DNA of 64,000 nt from Neodiprion pinetum (GCF_021155775.2 NC_060234.1:31431026-31495025), one strand, 5' to 3'; positions 1 through 12,925 are shown, numbered from the stretch's first letter. Made by a program: numbers and translations. The notes: generated from the sequence alone by a model not told the origin.

Positions 1-2614
1 CTCTCAGTTCCCAAAATGTACCCTCTGAGTATATCAGTTCATCGAGGCGATTCCGATTTTATCCTCGATTTTATCCACTTCTGATTATTTTCAATTTATG
101 GTTTTTATGCTGATTATACATCCGTTCACTCGGGTCATTCTTGCACCTGAGTATCCAATTTATTTTACAACAGTGTGCCGCCAATATTGAGAGAAGGTAA
201 CACAGAAATAATAAAGGGAGAAAGCAGGAAAGAACGCGTGAGAGTAAATTGAAAAGGAGACGAAGACGGCAACGGAGACGAGTTGTCATTACCAGACGTA
301 ATTCGCAACGAAACACACGCTACATTTATCGTAGAGGTTGGCATAAAGGAAGGCTAGGTGGGTTGGATCCAAAGATTGCTGTTTCCCGCATGGCTAAATC
401 CTTCTTGAGTTTACTTCTTGTTCGTTCCATTTTACCTCTTGCCCGTTGCCTCTCCTCCTTCGTCATTATTCCTGTTGGTACCGACCTAACAACGCTGCAG
501 GAGTAGCAGCAGCCATATTCGAATCACGCAGCTTTTATGTACAATCTGTTTTAGATTAGATTTGAGAAAGGATTAGATTTGTTTCATAAGGTTATATACA
601 CGGGTTGTCGTTTCACCTTGTCATTACAGGGCAAATGAAAACAGCAATTCAGACAATTTTGGCATACGCAGATTTAATGTACACACACGAGCTTCCAGGC
701 ACATCAATTAGAGGCGCGTTACTGAACTCTTTGAGCAATTGCAGGAAGAGCGAGTAGGGTTAATTCGACTTTCATCGAAAACTAATAGCAACATTCGCAT
801 CACGGCATGATTTCACGGCACAGATTTATTTCGTCGTCCGTGAAACTCGGCACAGTATCTGCACGCATATTGTTGGTATGTGTTTGAAAATTCGGTGGCC
901 ATAAACCAGTACTAAATCTTCCGCAATCAAACATCTATTGTCTGCCTAGGTCTGTCAGTTTGCATTTCTCTACACGTTGTACCGATATGTCCCAGAGAGT
1001 CACCTACGCGATATGTACGTGTTCCGCCTATGCACGTTATCACAATGTACGTACGATGTGTGGAATAACAATAGCGGATTTGACTGCTTTTGATTTAACA
1101 GGAAACAATGGCGGCAGACGCCACTCATTTGTTTCCTGACGTAACTGCGTACGCATCAACAGAATAGAGGTAATATACTGCACTACAGATTATAATTTGC
1201 GGTAATTACAATCCGGCACTGCGGTTCAATAATTAATTGTTCAAACGAATCTCGGCATTTGACCATTTTAGACAATTACTTTTATTAAATCAATTTAACG
1301 TTGGATTTTTCGCTACTGCAGGCCGGCAAAATTGTAACTGCTTATCTGTTACGGGTTATTATGTTGGCTAGGTTTTCCTTATTTGCCAAATTGGACCGAG
1401 ATGACTATGAATGTAGAGAAACGATTATGTTAAGAAATACTGAGCATCTGCAAATGTGCAACATTCCTTCAGTTTTACGTTCTAGTTTGATAGAGGGCAA
1501 TCGCAGGACAGGTCTTCTCGTTGAATAATGAAAATGATCGAAATCACGGATTGTATTTCCCCGAGTTGAATTCGAAGAAGATCAGGCTCCGGATTTGCTT
1601 TCCTTCGGATGCCTGAGATTCCTGGAGGGTTGAGGGCAGTGGATGCCGGACGAAGGGGCTTGATAGCGGTCCTTGTCTTGTCGTTTTCGATCGAATTCTA
1701 TTTTCCCAAGACCAAGGAATGGGGAAATTCCAAAGACATCTCTCCGCAGTTCCTTATCCCAAAAGCTTACCCGTGCCAACTTCCGTTGTGGAATCCAAGG
1801 CAAGCGAACCTGAAAGCGTGTTGCGTTATTTCACTGGAAAATTCAAATTCTCCTGACCGCCGTTCAGATTCCTGCTGGACACTATTGAAATACTTGTTTG
1901 ACTCGGGTCCAATAGCCACCCGTCTTCTGGACACCAGCAAGAATTGTGAATAATGATTTCCTCTCCGACCGATTCTCGATGTCTTGAATTCCTCAGTGGC
2001 GTCTTTTTCCCAATATTGTCTAGAAAGCCGGTAAAATCAACGCAAGTCGCATCTTTGGATGGTTTTCCAACCATACCGCCTAAATAGATTTTCACAGACA
2101 ATCTGAAATTCAATTTATAAGGTCGTTATTCTATCCTTGGAGTTCAAAGACATGACGCAATGCAACTACTTGGTGATGGCGAAGGTGGCAGTGTTATATA
2201 TTCGAGGGGCGATGGTAGAGACTTGTTAATTAAATTCATCGATAGCACGTGATCCCCTTGGTGGGTTATTAGAGATTGACGTGACGGGTCTTCTCGGGGA
2301 GAGCGATAGTCACGGCAGCTCCCTGAAGTGAGGGAGGATGGGCAGCACGAAACGTTGTCTTAGTTTACACGACACAAAGGATTTTGACGAACGGAGGGGC
2401 CGGGAACTGATGGATTCGCCCTTGCAGTCACCTGGGTGTTCGACTACGAACGCTAAGCAAATTACAAATTGATTCATTCGTCGAAATTGCGTGCTGAGGA
2501 TACCCAAGAGAGTTTGAAGAAAAATGAAAAACCTCGACTGAGATAAAGGAGTGGCAGTGTATATCAATTCCAGCGAAATGAGTACCTACAAGCTGAAGAA
2601 CTTTCAAGCTTTAG
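1..2614. other. Gene-free stretch
   Basis: Apart from the hairpin at 1099-1138, I see only a purine-rich run at 232-286 and a short direct repeat ATTAGATTTG at 555 and 572. Open frames here are short and lack starts, motifs or splice signals that agree. Confidence 0.6.
1099..1138. other. Compact hairpin overlapping a short ATG frame
   Basis: CAGGAAACAA (1099-1108) pairs perfectly with TTGTTTCCTG (1129-1138). Inside it TGGCG (1109-1113) pairs with CGCCA (1119-1123), leaving a 5-base loop and one 5-base bulge, for 15 base pairs in 40 nt. An ATG at 1108-1110 in a good context (A at -3, G at +4) opens a 19-codon frame ending TAG at 1165-1167, so the stem would cover the start codon if transcribed. 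No known RNA family is recognised. Confidence 0.5.
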
Positions 2615-2814
2615 TGTGTCTTAGCTGACTACCAGAGCCGAGACAAAAGATAGGTTTACAGTCAAGTGAGACTTGCTTATGGGTGTCAGTCCTAGATATA
2701 AACATTAGTTGTCTCCGTGAAGTCATACGTAATTAATAAACAAACGCGTGTAGTGAATTCCAACTTCAATAGTGTGGTTTTCAATATTCATATCGTCTAA
2801 GGCGATCCCTTACA
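2615..2814 (+). mobile_element. Remnant of a Ty1/copia-type long terminal repeat
   Basis: Seen: a TGTGTC start, a TATAAA box at 2697-2702, an initiator-like TCATAC about 28 bases later, an AATAAA polyadenylation signal at 2735-2740, a GT-rich stretch (AGTGTGGTTTTC) and an end near ACA at 2811-2814. This is the usual U3-R-U5 order of a short LTR. A TGGTATCAGA primer-binding site follows within ten bases. Known: copia-superfamily elements are primed by initiator methionine tRNA at a TGGTATCAGA site. No second LTR and no gag or pol frame can be read in the following sequence, so this is a 5'-end fragment or decayed element. The left boundary is a guess. Confidence 0.45.
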
Positions 2815-2820
2815 TCTAAC

Positions 2821-2900
2821 TGGTATCAGATACATGCACTACTCTCCGATCTCTTGAAAGTCGCGGGTTCTTCCGCCTTCGCGTATGACGCAAAATTGGC
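2821..2900 (+). mobile_element. Copia-type primer-binding site and leader remnant
   Basis: TGGTATCAGA at 2821-2830 matches the first ten bases of the canonical initiator-Met-tRNA primer-binding site TGGTATCAGAGC. The sequence then departs (TACATG instead of GC). About 70 bases of leader-like sequence follow before it becomes featureless; no gag start is evident. The site supports the LTR call immediately upstream. Confidence 0.45.
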
Positions 2901-5280
2901 TTCTGCCTGAACCAGAATTCAGAATCATGCGATTGCTAATTACAAACCTACGAACTAGACGGAGCTCCTAGACACCCTTAAGACACCTTCGAACAATTGA
3001 TGTAGTCTGTGAAGGGCACAAGTGGGTGAAGACGAAGGTAAAGGAAATACTCATAGGCTAAAATGACTGAACTGAACTGAAGTGAACCGCTATCTCTTTC
3101 TTCCATCATCACTGTGCCACCTTTCATTCTTCCCCCACCCTTTACGTACTTCATGCGCGTTCTCTCCGCGGCTTTCCCTTCCGAAATTCAGCAATCTGCG
3201 TTCAGAATGAGCCATAGAATGAAGGATGGATGGAGTACTGAGGTAGCATAGCACCGTCGAAGAAAAGCCGAAGTATGGAGACGACGGCAAGGACATGGAT
3301 TTCATTGGACCAACTTCGCTCGGGGATATTTAATAGCGTCAATTTCTCGTAAAAATACTCATTACGAATCTTGGACCGGGCTTTGAAAATGCCCCGTTTC
3401 ACGGCACAGGAAGTAGGAAAACATCACGAGATTTCGATAACGAATTATGAAGGCGCCCGCGAGCGACCCACGCCAAACGGGGATGGAACGGAGGGAATCA
3501 CTGTGCGATCAGAAGTTGAAATCGTCTTAAGCTGGCGGGAAGCAAAGATGTTTAAACAGAACGAGAGGAGGGATAGCACCCATACACTCGGTATTAGACA
3601 GAGCGGTACCATCTTTGCTATCAGTGGCTGTGGCAGCGGGGCTGACTATCCATCCATACCACAATGCGGAGATATTAATTACGAGATATTATGATAAGAC
3701 GTGAACAATACGCCCGTATTGAATGAGAGATCCTCCGCCACTGCCGAGCTTGGAGTGTGTCTTACCCCATACTACTCTCGGCGCTGCCTTCACCCAACGA
3801 GACCTAGCCGCCTATATACTACATATCGTGCACACGCTTACCCGAATTACAGATCCAAGGACCAAGATTTACAGAATAGATGTCGCCCGACGTATTCCTC
3901 TCTAATGTCCTCTATAACATTGGCAAGACAACGCGCAAAGGAGTGCTTCCGAGTTCCGAACCACCCCCTCACTCCACGATCCTGCCTGTATTATCTCCTG
4001 CTGGAAATCACGCCGATTGTTCTTCCAGAAAATAGTCCTACAACCGACAAAATCCCATTCTCGTTTCTGTCGCCGTGCGATCCACTTACCCGGATTATAT
4101 TTTTTCACTTAGAAGTGGGCATACCGGTACCGTGCCGCGTCAAAAATGTGTCTAGCTGTTCAATAGAGTCGTGATAACTGCCTCGGACTATAAACAGGCT
4201 ATTACGTGGGTTAGAAAACCATCGTCTTTAACTAGGCATAGATCTCAGCATACGGCGCGGTTACGATGTTTTGTCGGGTCAGGTTTCGTCTGCAAAATTG
4301 GCTTTCTGCGCCAGCTATTTTAACCCGTGATGCTTTTGGCAGGGGGACCGAGTATTATTATCAATTTCAAAGACCAACTACTTGTAACGTTCCTACAAGA
4401 TTAAACCAGTCCTGTCAAGACCTCGCGACGGAAGATCCGAGAACTCTAAGGACATGTCTTCAATAGGCTCAGAACACATGCGGGTCATCTAGCCATTCAT
4501 CGACAAGCAACGGGTCGGATGGTCCAGTCACTGCTAATCACAAAATCCAGCAGCAGCAGCTACGTCTCGGATGCCAATTATTCGAGTTCCGGCTAGAACT
4601 GCTTTACAAATAATTCATTGGCAGAAGCTGAAGCTGTCAAAAGTTGTAAAAAACCGATCTTTCAAGTTGTTTCGTATCGCTGCTTCACGATGCAAGACGA
4701 TGCTCGTCAATATATATGGTAGCAAAGAGAATATTTAAATACTGTTATTTTAACGAGACGCGACTATTTACAGTTGGGATTTGGGGCTCGCGCAGGAACT
4801 CAGATGTAGACGTAGCACGAAAATACTATTTTGTCAAGTTTAGCTCTCAACATTCACATGCTGTGTGTCTTGAGGCTCGTGCAGAAGAGCATATTAGTTT
4901 AAAATCTGCATGCATGGCGTCAGCACAACAAGAGGCCTTGGTATTCACACCCTCGAGTGCAGTGTCGTCGGGCGCTGTCGAAACGGCCACCGCCGATGGA
5001 CTTTGTTTATCCTCTCGATAATTGTGCATGTAACCTAACGTTGTACTTATCCACGGTTGGATTTTGCGAAAAAGAATTAGCGACCATTCAAAAAAATAAA
5101 CAGATTCCCGAGAGCGTTGTTTCCGAATGGCCACCCCGAGCGGTCATAATTGAAGCCATAAATCAGCCGATCTGATATCCATAATCAAAAAGAGCGATGT
5201 GTTGGGCTGCCGGAAACATGCTGGTATAAAGTAAAGAATAAAGAGCGGCTCGGTGGGTCTGTTCTGAACCAAGGTTTCAG

Positions 5281-5301
5281 CGTTCAACGTTCAACGTTCA
5301 G
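5281..5301 (+). repeat. CGTTCAA x3 tandem repeat
   Basis: Three 7-bp units, the last ending CGTTCAG. Confidence 0.7.
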
Positions 5302-5405
5302 CAGCTATCTCTGGACGGTTTGGGGCTCGCGTCGAAGGGGTTGGGGGTACAGATAAGGTGAATCAAACCGTAAATAACTGGAGAATGGCGGAAAGGAGAG
5401 ACGTT

Positions 5406-5431
5406 GGGGGGGGAGGGGGGTGGAGGTGGGG
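5406..5431 (+). other. G-quadruplex-capable G-rich run
   Basis: G runs of 8, 6 and 3-4 separated by A and TGGAGGT. The longest run can be split to give four tracts. Confidence 0.5.
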
Positions 5432-8121
5432 AGAACGACGCCTCGCCAGCTGCAAAATTCTCCGAGTTTTATAGTTGAATCGCATGACTCCCATCTCCAT
5501 ACATTCCGCGCACTTTGGTCTCTGCTCTTCGTTCTTCCAACTCGCAACGCGATTCCTCCATCCTTCTCACCTTCGTTCTCGCTCTTTCCTCTCTTTCTTT
5601 CTCTCGCTACAATTTCTTTTTAGCTCTTCACGTCTATTTTTATTTCACCGTTCCTTTTTACTTCAGTATATATTCCCTTCCTCGAGCTGGCGGAGGTGGT
5701 GTGATTAATTTCGTATTCGTAGATATTTTCTAGCTGTTGCACGCCAACCGCTGCTAACTCTATATTTTATATTCTAGGCTAGCGCACCCCCTCCCCAACC
5801 TTTCTTTTTTTTACCACTGCTGCAGTTGCAGTCAATGCAATATGGCACGTATGCGCACGCGTTGCAATTAATTTTCTTAAAGGTAAAATACCTTTAGGAT
5901 ATCCCTTTATTTCAGTATAAAACCATCCCGGACTCGTATCAAAAATAGATGGTATCACACAAATTCAAAAAACTGTGAAAGTTTATTCGCTCCTGGAAAA
6001 TATTACGTGCAAGCATCGTCGTCTTTCTTACGACTTAAATATCCAAATTTGAACTAACACATGTTTTCCTTCGGTTCGGTCTAATTGCGAAAGTGTGCAA
6101 AAACGCCAAATGCCGAAGTGATGGTAATGCTTGTTCGTTAGCGTCAATCCAATATCGTGGAAGTGATTCTGCGTCGGTTAGTCTGATTCAAAGCTATACA
6201 TTTCGAGACAAAAGAATTAATCAAATAAGTTTCCTCGCTTCCAGACGTCAACACTCGGTGACCGATGGTAGCCTGGGAATTCTTGTTGAAGGAAATAATC
6301 CGTTGACCGGTATCTCGTTCCTCAAGTTATCGTTGCCTGCGGCGATGTTGTATCATCAGTGGATTCCCATATGTATCCGCGAGCTTTCCTACACCATTTT
6401 CAACGAGTTAGTTGCTGCAGAAGCAAAAGCAGAAGCTACAAGCCGCAACGAACTGCTAACAGCAGCTACGTTCGCGCATGATTGATCGCGTCTTGGCATG
6501 CCAGATAATGCAATTTTATTTCATTTGATTCCTGGGAGGTAATTGCTGTTTTGGCGGGTCTGCTGAACGGATGGACGGACGGATGAACGGGGTGGGAGGT
6601 GATGTATCGGTTCTGCCGTTCGACGCCCGGCGTCCACCGTCGACGCCGACGTTCCTTGCACGATATTAACTTCGCCAAGGTTTATTGCTTCGGAAGAGAG
6701 AAAGGGTTGAGATTGATTGCAACAAGGGAAGAATATTATCGCCACTTTATATCAATCACGCGGGACTCAGCTCGGCGATGAATCTTGGTCGTTTGTCTGC
6801 AGGCGTTGCGTTCTTCGAATAAGCCTGCAGAGCTACGCGTGGTTCGATTTTTTCACCTTCCTTCTATGGGATTCATGCTGCTGGTATTCACACTCTGCGA
6901 TTTCCGTTTCAGTACCGCAAGTACCCAACTTCTCTGGATTTCATATTACCCTGTTATATATCGTTCCAAAGTCGTGCTTTGAGTCGGTACCGTGAGCAGA
7001 GTTATTATTGTTGCGGTTCGATCGACTGCGATCACTCAAACTCGTTAAAACTTTTAACATTAACCGAGTACTGCAGCATTTCTTGCTTACCTGCGTTTAC
7101 CCGGCACATGCATACGTGGGCGCAATGCTAAACAGTCGTGATATCGTGAGCTTGTTCCGATAGCTGCAGCGAGCTCGTCGAGTAAGCGCGGGATTCGTTA
7201 TTGCTCGGGTCGGTTATTCCGCAAGTATACCCTGATTGCTTCGGATTGTTTCTGACCGCAAGGTACGTATAATATCTCCGAGTCGATTATTCATGGCGCC
7301 GAGTGCGATCTTGGCCGGCATCGTTGAACCCGAGGCTCGGAAAGGGGAGGGATTGAAATTATTCAAATACAAAATCGCCATCGTTGTGATCTTATTATTC
7401 TTCCATCGTCCAGGGGGTGTTTTCGTAACCCTTTATCTTGGACGTACAGATTGTAAAAATAGCAACGCAGTCGGCAGCTCGGTGGTCCCGAGGGTGTGAT
7501 GGTATGCAAATCTCGGCGAGAGCTACCTACCACTGATGGGGAACCTGCCCCTTGAGGAACCAGCCTACATTAATCTAACCATGTTTGCCAGACGCCCTTG
7601 CCGTCCCTTTGACAACAAATTAACTGAGCCATTTCCAAAACATCGACCACGCACCCACCCCATCGCTGCAGTTCGCTGATTTTAATCCTTCGCCCGGCGT
7701 AACCCCGGAACGCCGGGCCTCACGCGTCTTCCCACTTCATCGCAACCTCTCAAATCCAAGCGTTACGTATACGTCCTGAATTTGTGAACCAGTTTCCGCG
7801 AGAAAAATTCCGGGCAATACGCTCGTGAAAAATAAAAGAAGAAAACACTGCTGAGCAAGAGCTTGGCGACGCAAGCTGCGCAGCAATGCTCGACGACAGG
7901 CTCGAGGCGTTTTCATTTACATCGCTCGAGTCACAGCCGAGTTGGTTAGCGTTAATTGTAATGCTTTTTGGTCCATACACGATTACATCATGAAATAATC
8001 CCTCATTTATGAGTTAAGTGGTCTGTGGAACTCGGCGGCGCTTCTGATGAAATGCTCGTGGCAAGCAGCGCGGGGGTAGCGACGCGATGCCGGGTTCGCA
8101 GGGGGAGCATGGGTGCCGGTT

Positions 8122-8146
8122 CCACCACCACCACCATCATCATCAC
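8122..8146 (+). repeat. CCA then CAT trinucleotide repeats
   Basis: A short run of CCA triplets passes directly into CAT triplets. No coding frame with other support covers it. Confidence 0.75.
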
Positions 8147-8275
8147 GCAACCCTACGGCGCTAAAACCTTTGCCATATTATAATTGCATTCTACCGTTCC
8201 GTAAAATTGCAAATAATTAAGATTCATTCAATGTAAACAGCGTAATAAGCAATGCAAACATAATTTACCCGACCA

Positions 8276-8295
8276 CGTCGCGTCGCGTCGCGTCG
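8276..8295 (+). repeat. CGTCG x4 tandem repeat
   Basis: Four exact copies of a CpG-rich pentamer, 621 bases before the GCGTT array. CpG-rich arrays surviving uneroded fit a genome with little CpG depletion. Confidence 0.75.
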
Positions 8296-8915
8296 TTTAG
8301 CTTCGTTCCCGGTCCTTTCGCCCTGTTGCGGGACATCGTTAGGAGTCAGTGGTTCTCGCGATATTTCATTCTCGAATCAAAACGTTAAACCTGAACAAGA
8401 TCGCTGACCTCACCTCCTTTGTCCTGACCTCGTCGTCAACTCGGAAGGAAATATAAATGCTGGCGGATTCCGCGGCACGTATTGTTTCCTCTGCTACCTT
8501 TCACCCTCCACCCTCGGGGATCGAAAAGCACGCTGCGAGCGCGGATGCACGTACAATTACATCGAGACCTCGAAGGGAGGGGGACAATTCTTTGCCGATA
8601 GAGGGTATATAAGACGCTGTGAGTAAAGAAATATATCAAAGAAAACCGGATGATATATGGAGACAATATGGTCCCATATTTCTGCCGCTGTCGTCGTAGG
8701 ATTAAGCTTATATCTACTCTTTCGCGGCCGAATATCTTTGGCAGTTGTCACGTACTGCGCGGATCCCCTGCTGCTCACGCGAAACTCTGATGCGAGGAGC
8801 TCCGAGTGATAAATAATGGTTCTGATCCGTTGTTTCGAACGGAGGTGTACACATATACTACGGGTGAAAGAAAAGGAAAACAGAAACGACACCGCGAGCA
8901 GGACGGAGACTTATG

Positions 8916-9023
8916 GCGTTGCGTTGCGATGCGTTGCGTTGCGTTGCGTTGCCTCTCTTCTCTTCTCCTCTTACATCGGCACTGATGCTGATGCTGAAGC
9001 TGAAGCTGAAGCTGACGCTGATG
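8916..9023 (+). repeat. Compound microsatellite: GCGTT pentamer and CTGAWG hexamer arrays
   Basis: Seven pentamers (six GCGTT and one GCGAT) occupy 8916-8950. After 31 bases, seven hexamers of the CTGATG/CTGAAG/CTGACG type fill 8982-9023. The arrays keep frames open on both strands, which explains the overlapping 90-150-codon frames here. Confidence 0.8.
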
Positions 9024-10045
9024 CTCTTTCGACGATGGTTGCAAGAGCGCGCCGATATAAAGGAAGGGACTTCGAAACCCTTTGTAGTTTCGCCTCTGTG
9101 TCCTTCTCTGTCTTTTCTATGCGCTCGTATATATACCGAGTATGACGCTTGGGCGCCCATTAGTGGGACCGGAGCGCGATACCGACGAATGCTTCGCGCT
9201 AAAGCTTTTTATGTTCTCTCATTGGTATTGAGGGGCTCCGGCATGCCTACCTTCCTACCTTTTAGTTGCCGACAGATTTCAAGAGGAAAACAATACTTCC
9301 GACGATTTTTATACCACACCAACGTCTGTAGAGTGCAGCCAGTGCAAAAATCGTCTGCCGCTTAATATTTCCTAATCGAGAGCTTCAAACGAGTTCGTTT
9401 TCAGTCGAATGTCTCGAAATTTTTACCCCAAGAACCGCGGGAATGTAATCTCAACGGGTTTTCGGTTATGTTTCAATACTGCATTGCTTGTGGAATTTTA
9501 TAACTCATTTTCACAATCGTAGATTCTTTAGTTATACAAAATTCGGAGAAATTATCTTGTATCAATTATTTACAATATATACGTATACGTTAATACGTTC
9601 CGCAGTGAAATGAGAAAATTTGTACCTCGTTCCATTATGCACACAACTTGCAAATAAATGCAAAACCGAATACTCTTTTACTCTTCCCTGAATCATTTTG
9701 ATTTTCTTCAAAATTTTACGTCTTCAAAATTCAAAGGTATGTGATCTTCGGTGATTCATATTCACAAGTCGTATTTTTCTGTTCTAAAAAAATCAGGCTA
9801 TTTCCAATTACAAAACTTTCTGAACCTAACTTAAAGTCAAATCTTCGTCAACTGTAAACTTAATAATCTTATTGAACTGGAATTACGAAAAGTAACTAAG
9901 GATACATGGCAGAACGTTCATTTATTTATGTTTCTAAAAAATACTCAATTCAACTGCACATTACATCGGGAAGATACGATCGATGCACACACAATATCGT
10001 AAAGTGTTATATTGTATGAACAGAAACTAGGTACACAGCTCATAC

Positions 10046-10135
10046 CTGCACGTCCGGAAAGTTTGTGGCGACAGAGGATATTGCATGCGATGCATCGATG
10101 GATACCGCATGATTGTACCGATCATGCAATATCAT
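10046..10135 (-). CDS. Weak candidate first coding exon, 30 codons
   Basis: On the minus strand an ATG at 10135 (A at -3) reads MILHDRYNHAV and on for 30 codons to a donor-like CAG|GTATGA (exon end 10046, phase 0). No motif or signal peptide is recognisable. The same DNA holds an 11-bp inverted repeat, GATATTGCATG (10077-10087) with CATGCAATATC (10123-10133). Reported because start, frame and donor agree, not because the peptide is known. Confidence 0.1.
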
Positions 10136-11793
10136 AATCTATAATACACGCTATTAAACTTCAACTATACTCAACCTCTACCGCGAACTAAAAGGCTATT
10201 GCTGTACCGCAGTGTCATTATAACGAAACAGCAACTATCAATCCAGCTTCTGCATATTTTACGTGGAAAGAATATTTGTCAATTATTCAACGAACTCGAA
10301 TGTGCGAAAGAGAGCAATTCTCTCGTAACGCTTCATTCGCATTTCTACCAACTAGTACCTATGCCACTCGGAAAATAAACGTTCTTTGGCATCTGTAGAA
10401 ATACTCGTTCGAGAATTTAGGATGTTGATTTGTGTATGAGAACCCCTGGGTAAGACCAAGTAAATACAAACAAGCAGTGCCAGCCAGTACTCGGAACAAG
10501 AGACCCGGAGACGGGCTGTCTGCTTTGTCTTAGCCTGTCTGCGAGGAATCGGTTAAACGCTTTTGTAATTCAAAATTGACAGCACAGAACACCGCGGTAA
10601 AGGCCGGAAAAAACGGAGTGAAACAAGCGGGAATGGACCCCACGGGCTGCGGCCCGGTGAAGCTTCGAAATAGCCCAGCAGTAAGGGACAAGGAGAGCGA
10701 AAAAAATTATTCCCTTTGTGTGATAAATTTTATTTATTTTCATAAAAATCGTGTTAAATTATTAAAGTTCCGGGAATACGATTAGAATTAATGAAGATTA
10801 TTTTCAAGAGACATGACCCAGGTTTGAGTACCGTAAAGTAGCTGCAGCTAACGCATGTCATTGCTCTCACAAATAAATATATATGTATAACAATCTGATC
10901 AAATTAATTAATTCTATTATGTGCGGAAAAATACAAAACCAGGTCAATCTGATGATTTTCATCCGTTAGCCAAACCATGTAATTACAGTACAGTGATTAA
11001 GGCCACAAATGAAACGTGATTAATCATTTTGAAATTTATAATCCTAACAAAGGATGTGAAACACGAAAATTTTAATATATTTGACCGAAGACGTATTGTT
11101 GTATGATCGGTGGAAGTTCATTCAAGTGTTGTTCTCAGGAGTCCGATTAAACATAGTTAGAATGAGGCTAATCGTTTTTAACTCGTAAATAGTATAATAT
11201 TGTGTAACGAGTGTGGAAAATGGGTGATTTCAGATACCTCCCATCCGCCCGTGTGACACACACTGTTTATTCCTACAGTAGTGAAGTAAAGTTTGATTTG
11301 AGAAGCAAACGAATAATACCATAATTTCCAAGAAGTAGATCAAGGGCGATCAAGAGGTCCAGAGGCACAGGCCTGGTTTGATAAAACCAAACCTAAACGC
11401 ACAAACTTCAGGTTAAATTCAGCTCAATGACGTCAGTGGCAGTGCCTAAAGTCGTGCATAAAATTACGTCATCCGAAAGTGTACATGTACGATATGTACC
11501 GAAGAAGCCCTAGTTTATTAGATTAACAAGCTTATAAGGCACAGTAGAGTAAATTCGTAAAGCGACAGAGAGGGGAAGATTCAAAATTTGGAGATGTACT
11601 TCATACCGTAACCGATTTCCGTATCTGCGAAAACCGGAGAGGGCCGAACAAAGTCGATCTTATCCGAAACATGTTTATTCGATTTCACACTCCGCGTGAA
11701 ACGCTGTCTCCTTCCCTGACGCGACGGGTAGAAATCATGTTCGTTATCGGTTTGTGATTCCAGTTCAAGGTGCGACAAGATGCTTCCAATCTT

Positions 11794-11893
11794 ATGGTGG
11801 TGAAGTGTGTGAGTGCATATGTGGTGTTTTTCACTCTTATTCTACGAGGAGACGTGCATTTCTTCCGGAGACAACTCTTGAAAAGCCATCCCG
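11794..11893 (+). CDS. Weak candidate first coding exon with hydrophobic N terminus
   Basis: An ATG at 11794 reads MVVKCVSAYVVFFTLIL, a Lys followed by a hydrophobic run like a short signal peptide or anchor, then RGDVHFF and onward to a donor CCG|GTAAGT (exon end 11893, phase 1). The start context is weak (C at -3). No family is recognised. It lies 4.4 kb before the RRKQ exon on the same strand, so the alternative is a 5' UTR exon or chance. Confidence 0.1.
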
Positions 11894-12907
11894 GTAAGTT
11901 ACTCACTGTATGGTTTTATCACTCTAATATTATGATGGCGGACACGGATCAATGCATTACACTTACGACGATAAGTGTTGACAAAAATTCGTGTATGTGT
12001 ACAATTTGAATTACCGAGTTGAATTCAATTGATTCTCCGTGTAGCGTGGCTGCGTGGATAATTGCAAATTTCTTTCTCCCCCTCTCCCTGCTGCTGTCTA
12101 ATTTCTGGTTTTCTCACCTCCCTGCTCTTGCCTGCTTCGTTTCGACCTCGAGTGAATGGCAGTGATTGCACGGGTCTCTTCACCTTGTATCTTTTTTCAG
12201 TCAAGTTTCTACCCAATTTTCATTGAATACTTTGCTATTGCAAAGTCTGAGAAATTGGCATGTTTATTCTTCTTTGAATCGCGACTAATTCATCGACTTC
12301 TTTATACGCCTACCGCTGCGAATCCATAGATGCAGTTGGTCTTTCTTTCAACTTTGTCTGCACTTTTGTTGTGAAAATTGAACGAATAAGAGAATAAATC
12401 AGTGTGCGTGATTGAACGTGAAGAATGAGTTTTCAAATAATACAAATCAGTTGAAGATAAGTAGATGTTCATTTTCGGAGCTAGTATAATTATGAATAAA
12501 AGAAAACTACAAGTTCATTAATAACTTTCTTGTTCATCTCGATCAAAAGTTTTCAACTAATTATATTATTACGGGACTTCTCAAGGTATTTAGCTAAGGT
12601 GTTTACTACCTTTTTGTGTAATTAATACTTCAGGTGATAGAATGAGTCACAGACGCGTAAGGTTTATTTTACAAAAATAAATACCCTTAACCGTAGAAAC
12701 TATCCAAATTTTGTTCGCGCATTGAAGTTGGTCAATTACCTTGCAATATTATACGCTCCTTCTAATTCTTTGTCGTTACAAGCTGGTAACAGTGAAAGTT
12801 GACATGCAATTTTTTGGCCCAGTGATTTGTACAAGACTTGAGAGCATTAAAATATCGTGTTTCCCGGACCAAAATAATTTTACCTCAAATTCTCGTTTCC
12901 GTTTCCG

Positions 12908-12925
12908 TTTTTTTTTTTTTTTTTT
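12908..12925 (+). repeat. Poly-T tract (18 T)
   Basis: Uninterrupted run of 18 T. Read on the minus strand it is poly-A, but no retrotransposon body is recognisable upstream of it in that orientation. Confidence 0.8.

Larger units (their letters stand above)
2901..8121. other. Gene-free stretch
   Basis: A 157-codon open frame at 3701-4174 begins at GTG and has no recognisable domain. A TATAAAG at 5225 lacks an initiator at the right spacing. Two isolated donors (AAG|GTACGT on + near 7262, CAG|GTAAGC on - near 7091) end open but unrecognised frames. Confidence 0.55.

Noticed and set aside
8605..8650. TATATAAG as a core promoter
   Set aside because: No initiator at about 30 bases downstream and no following frame or donor.
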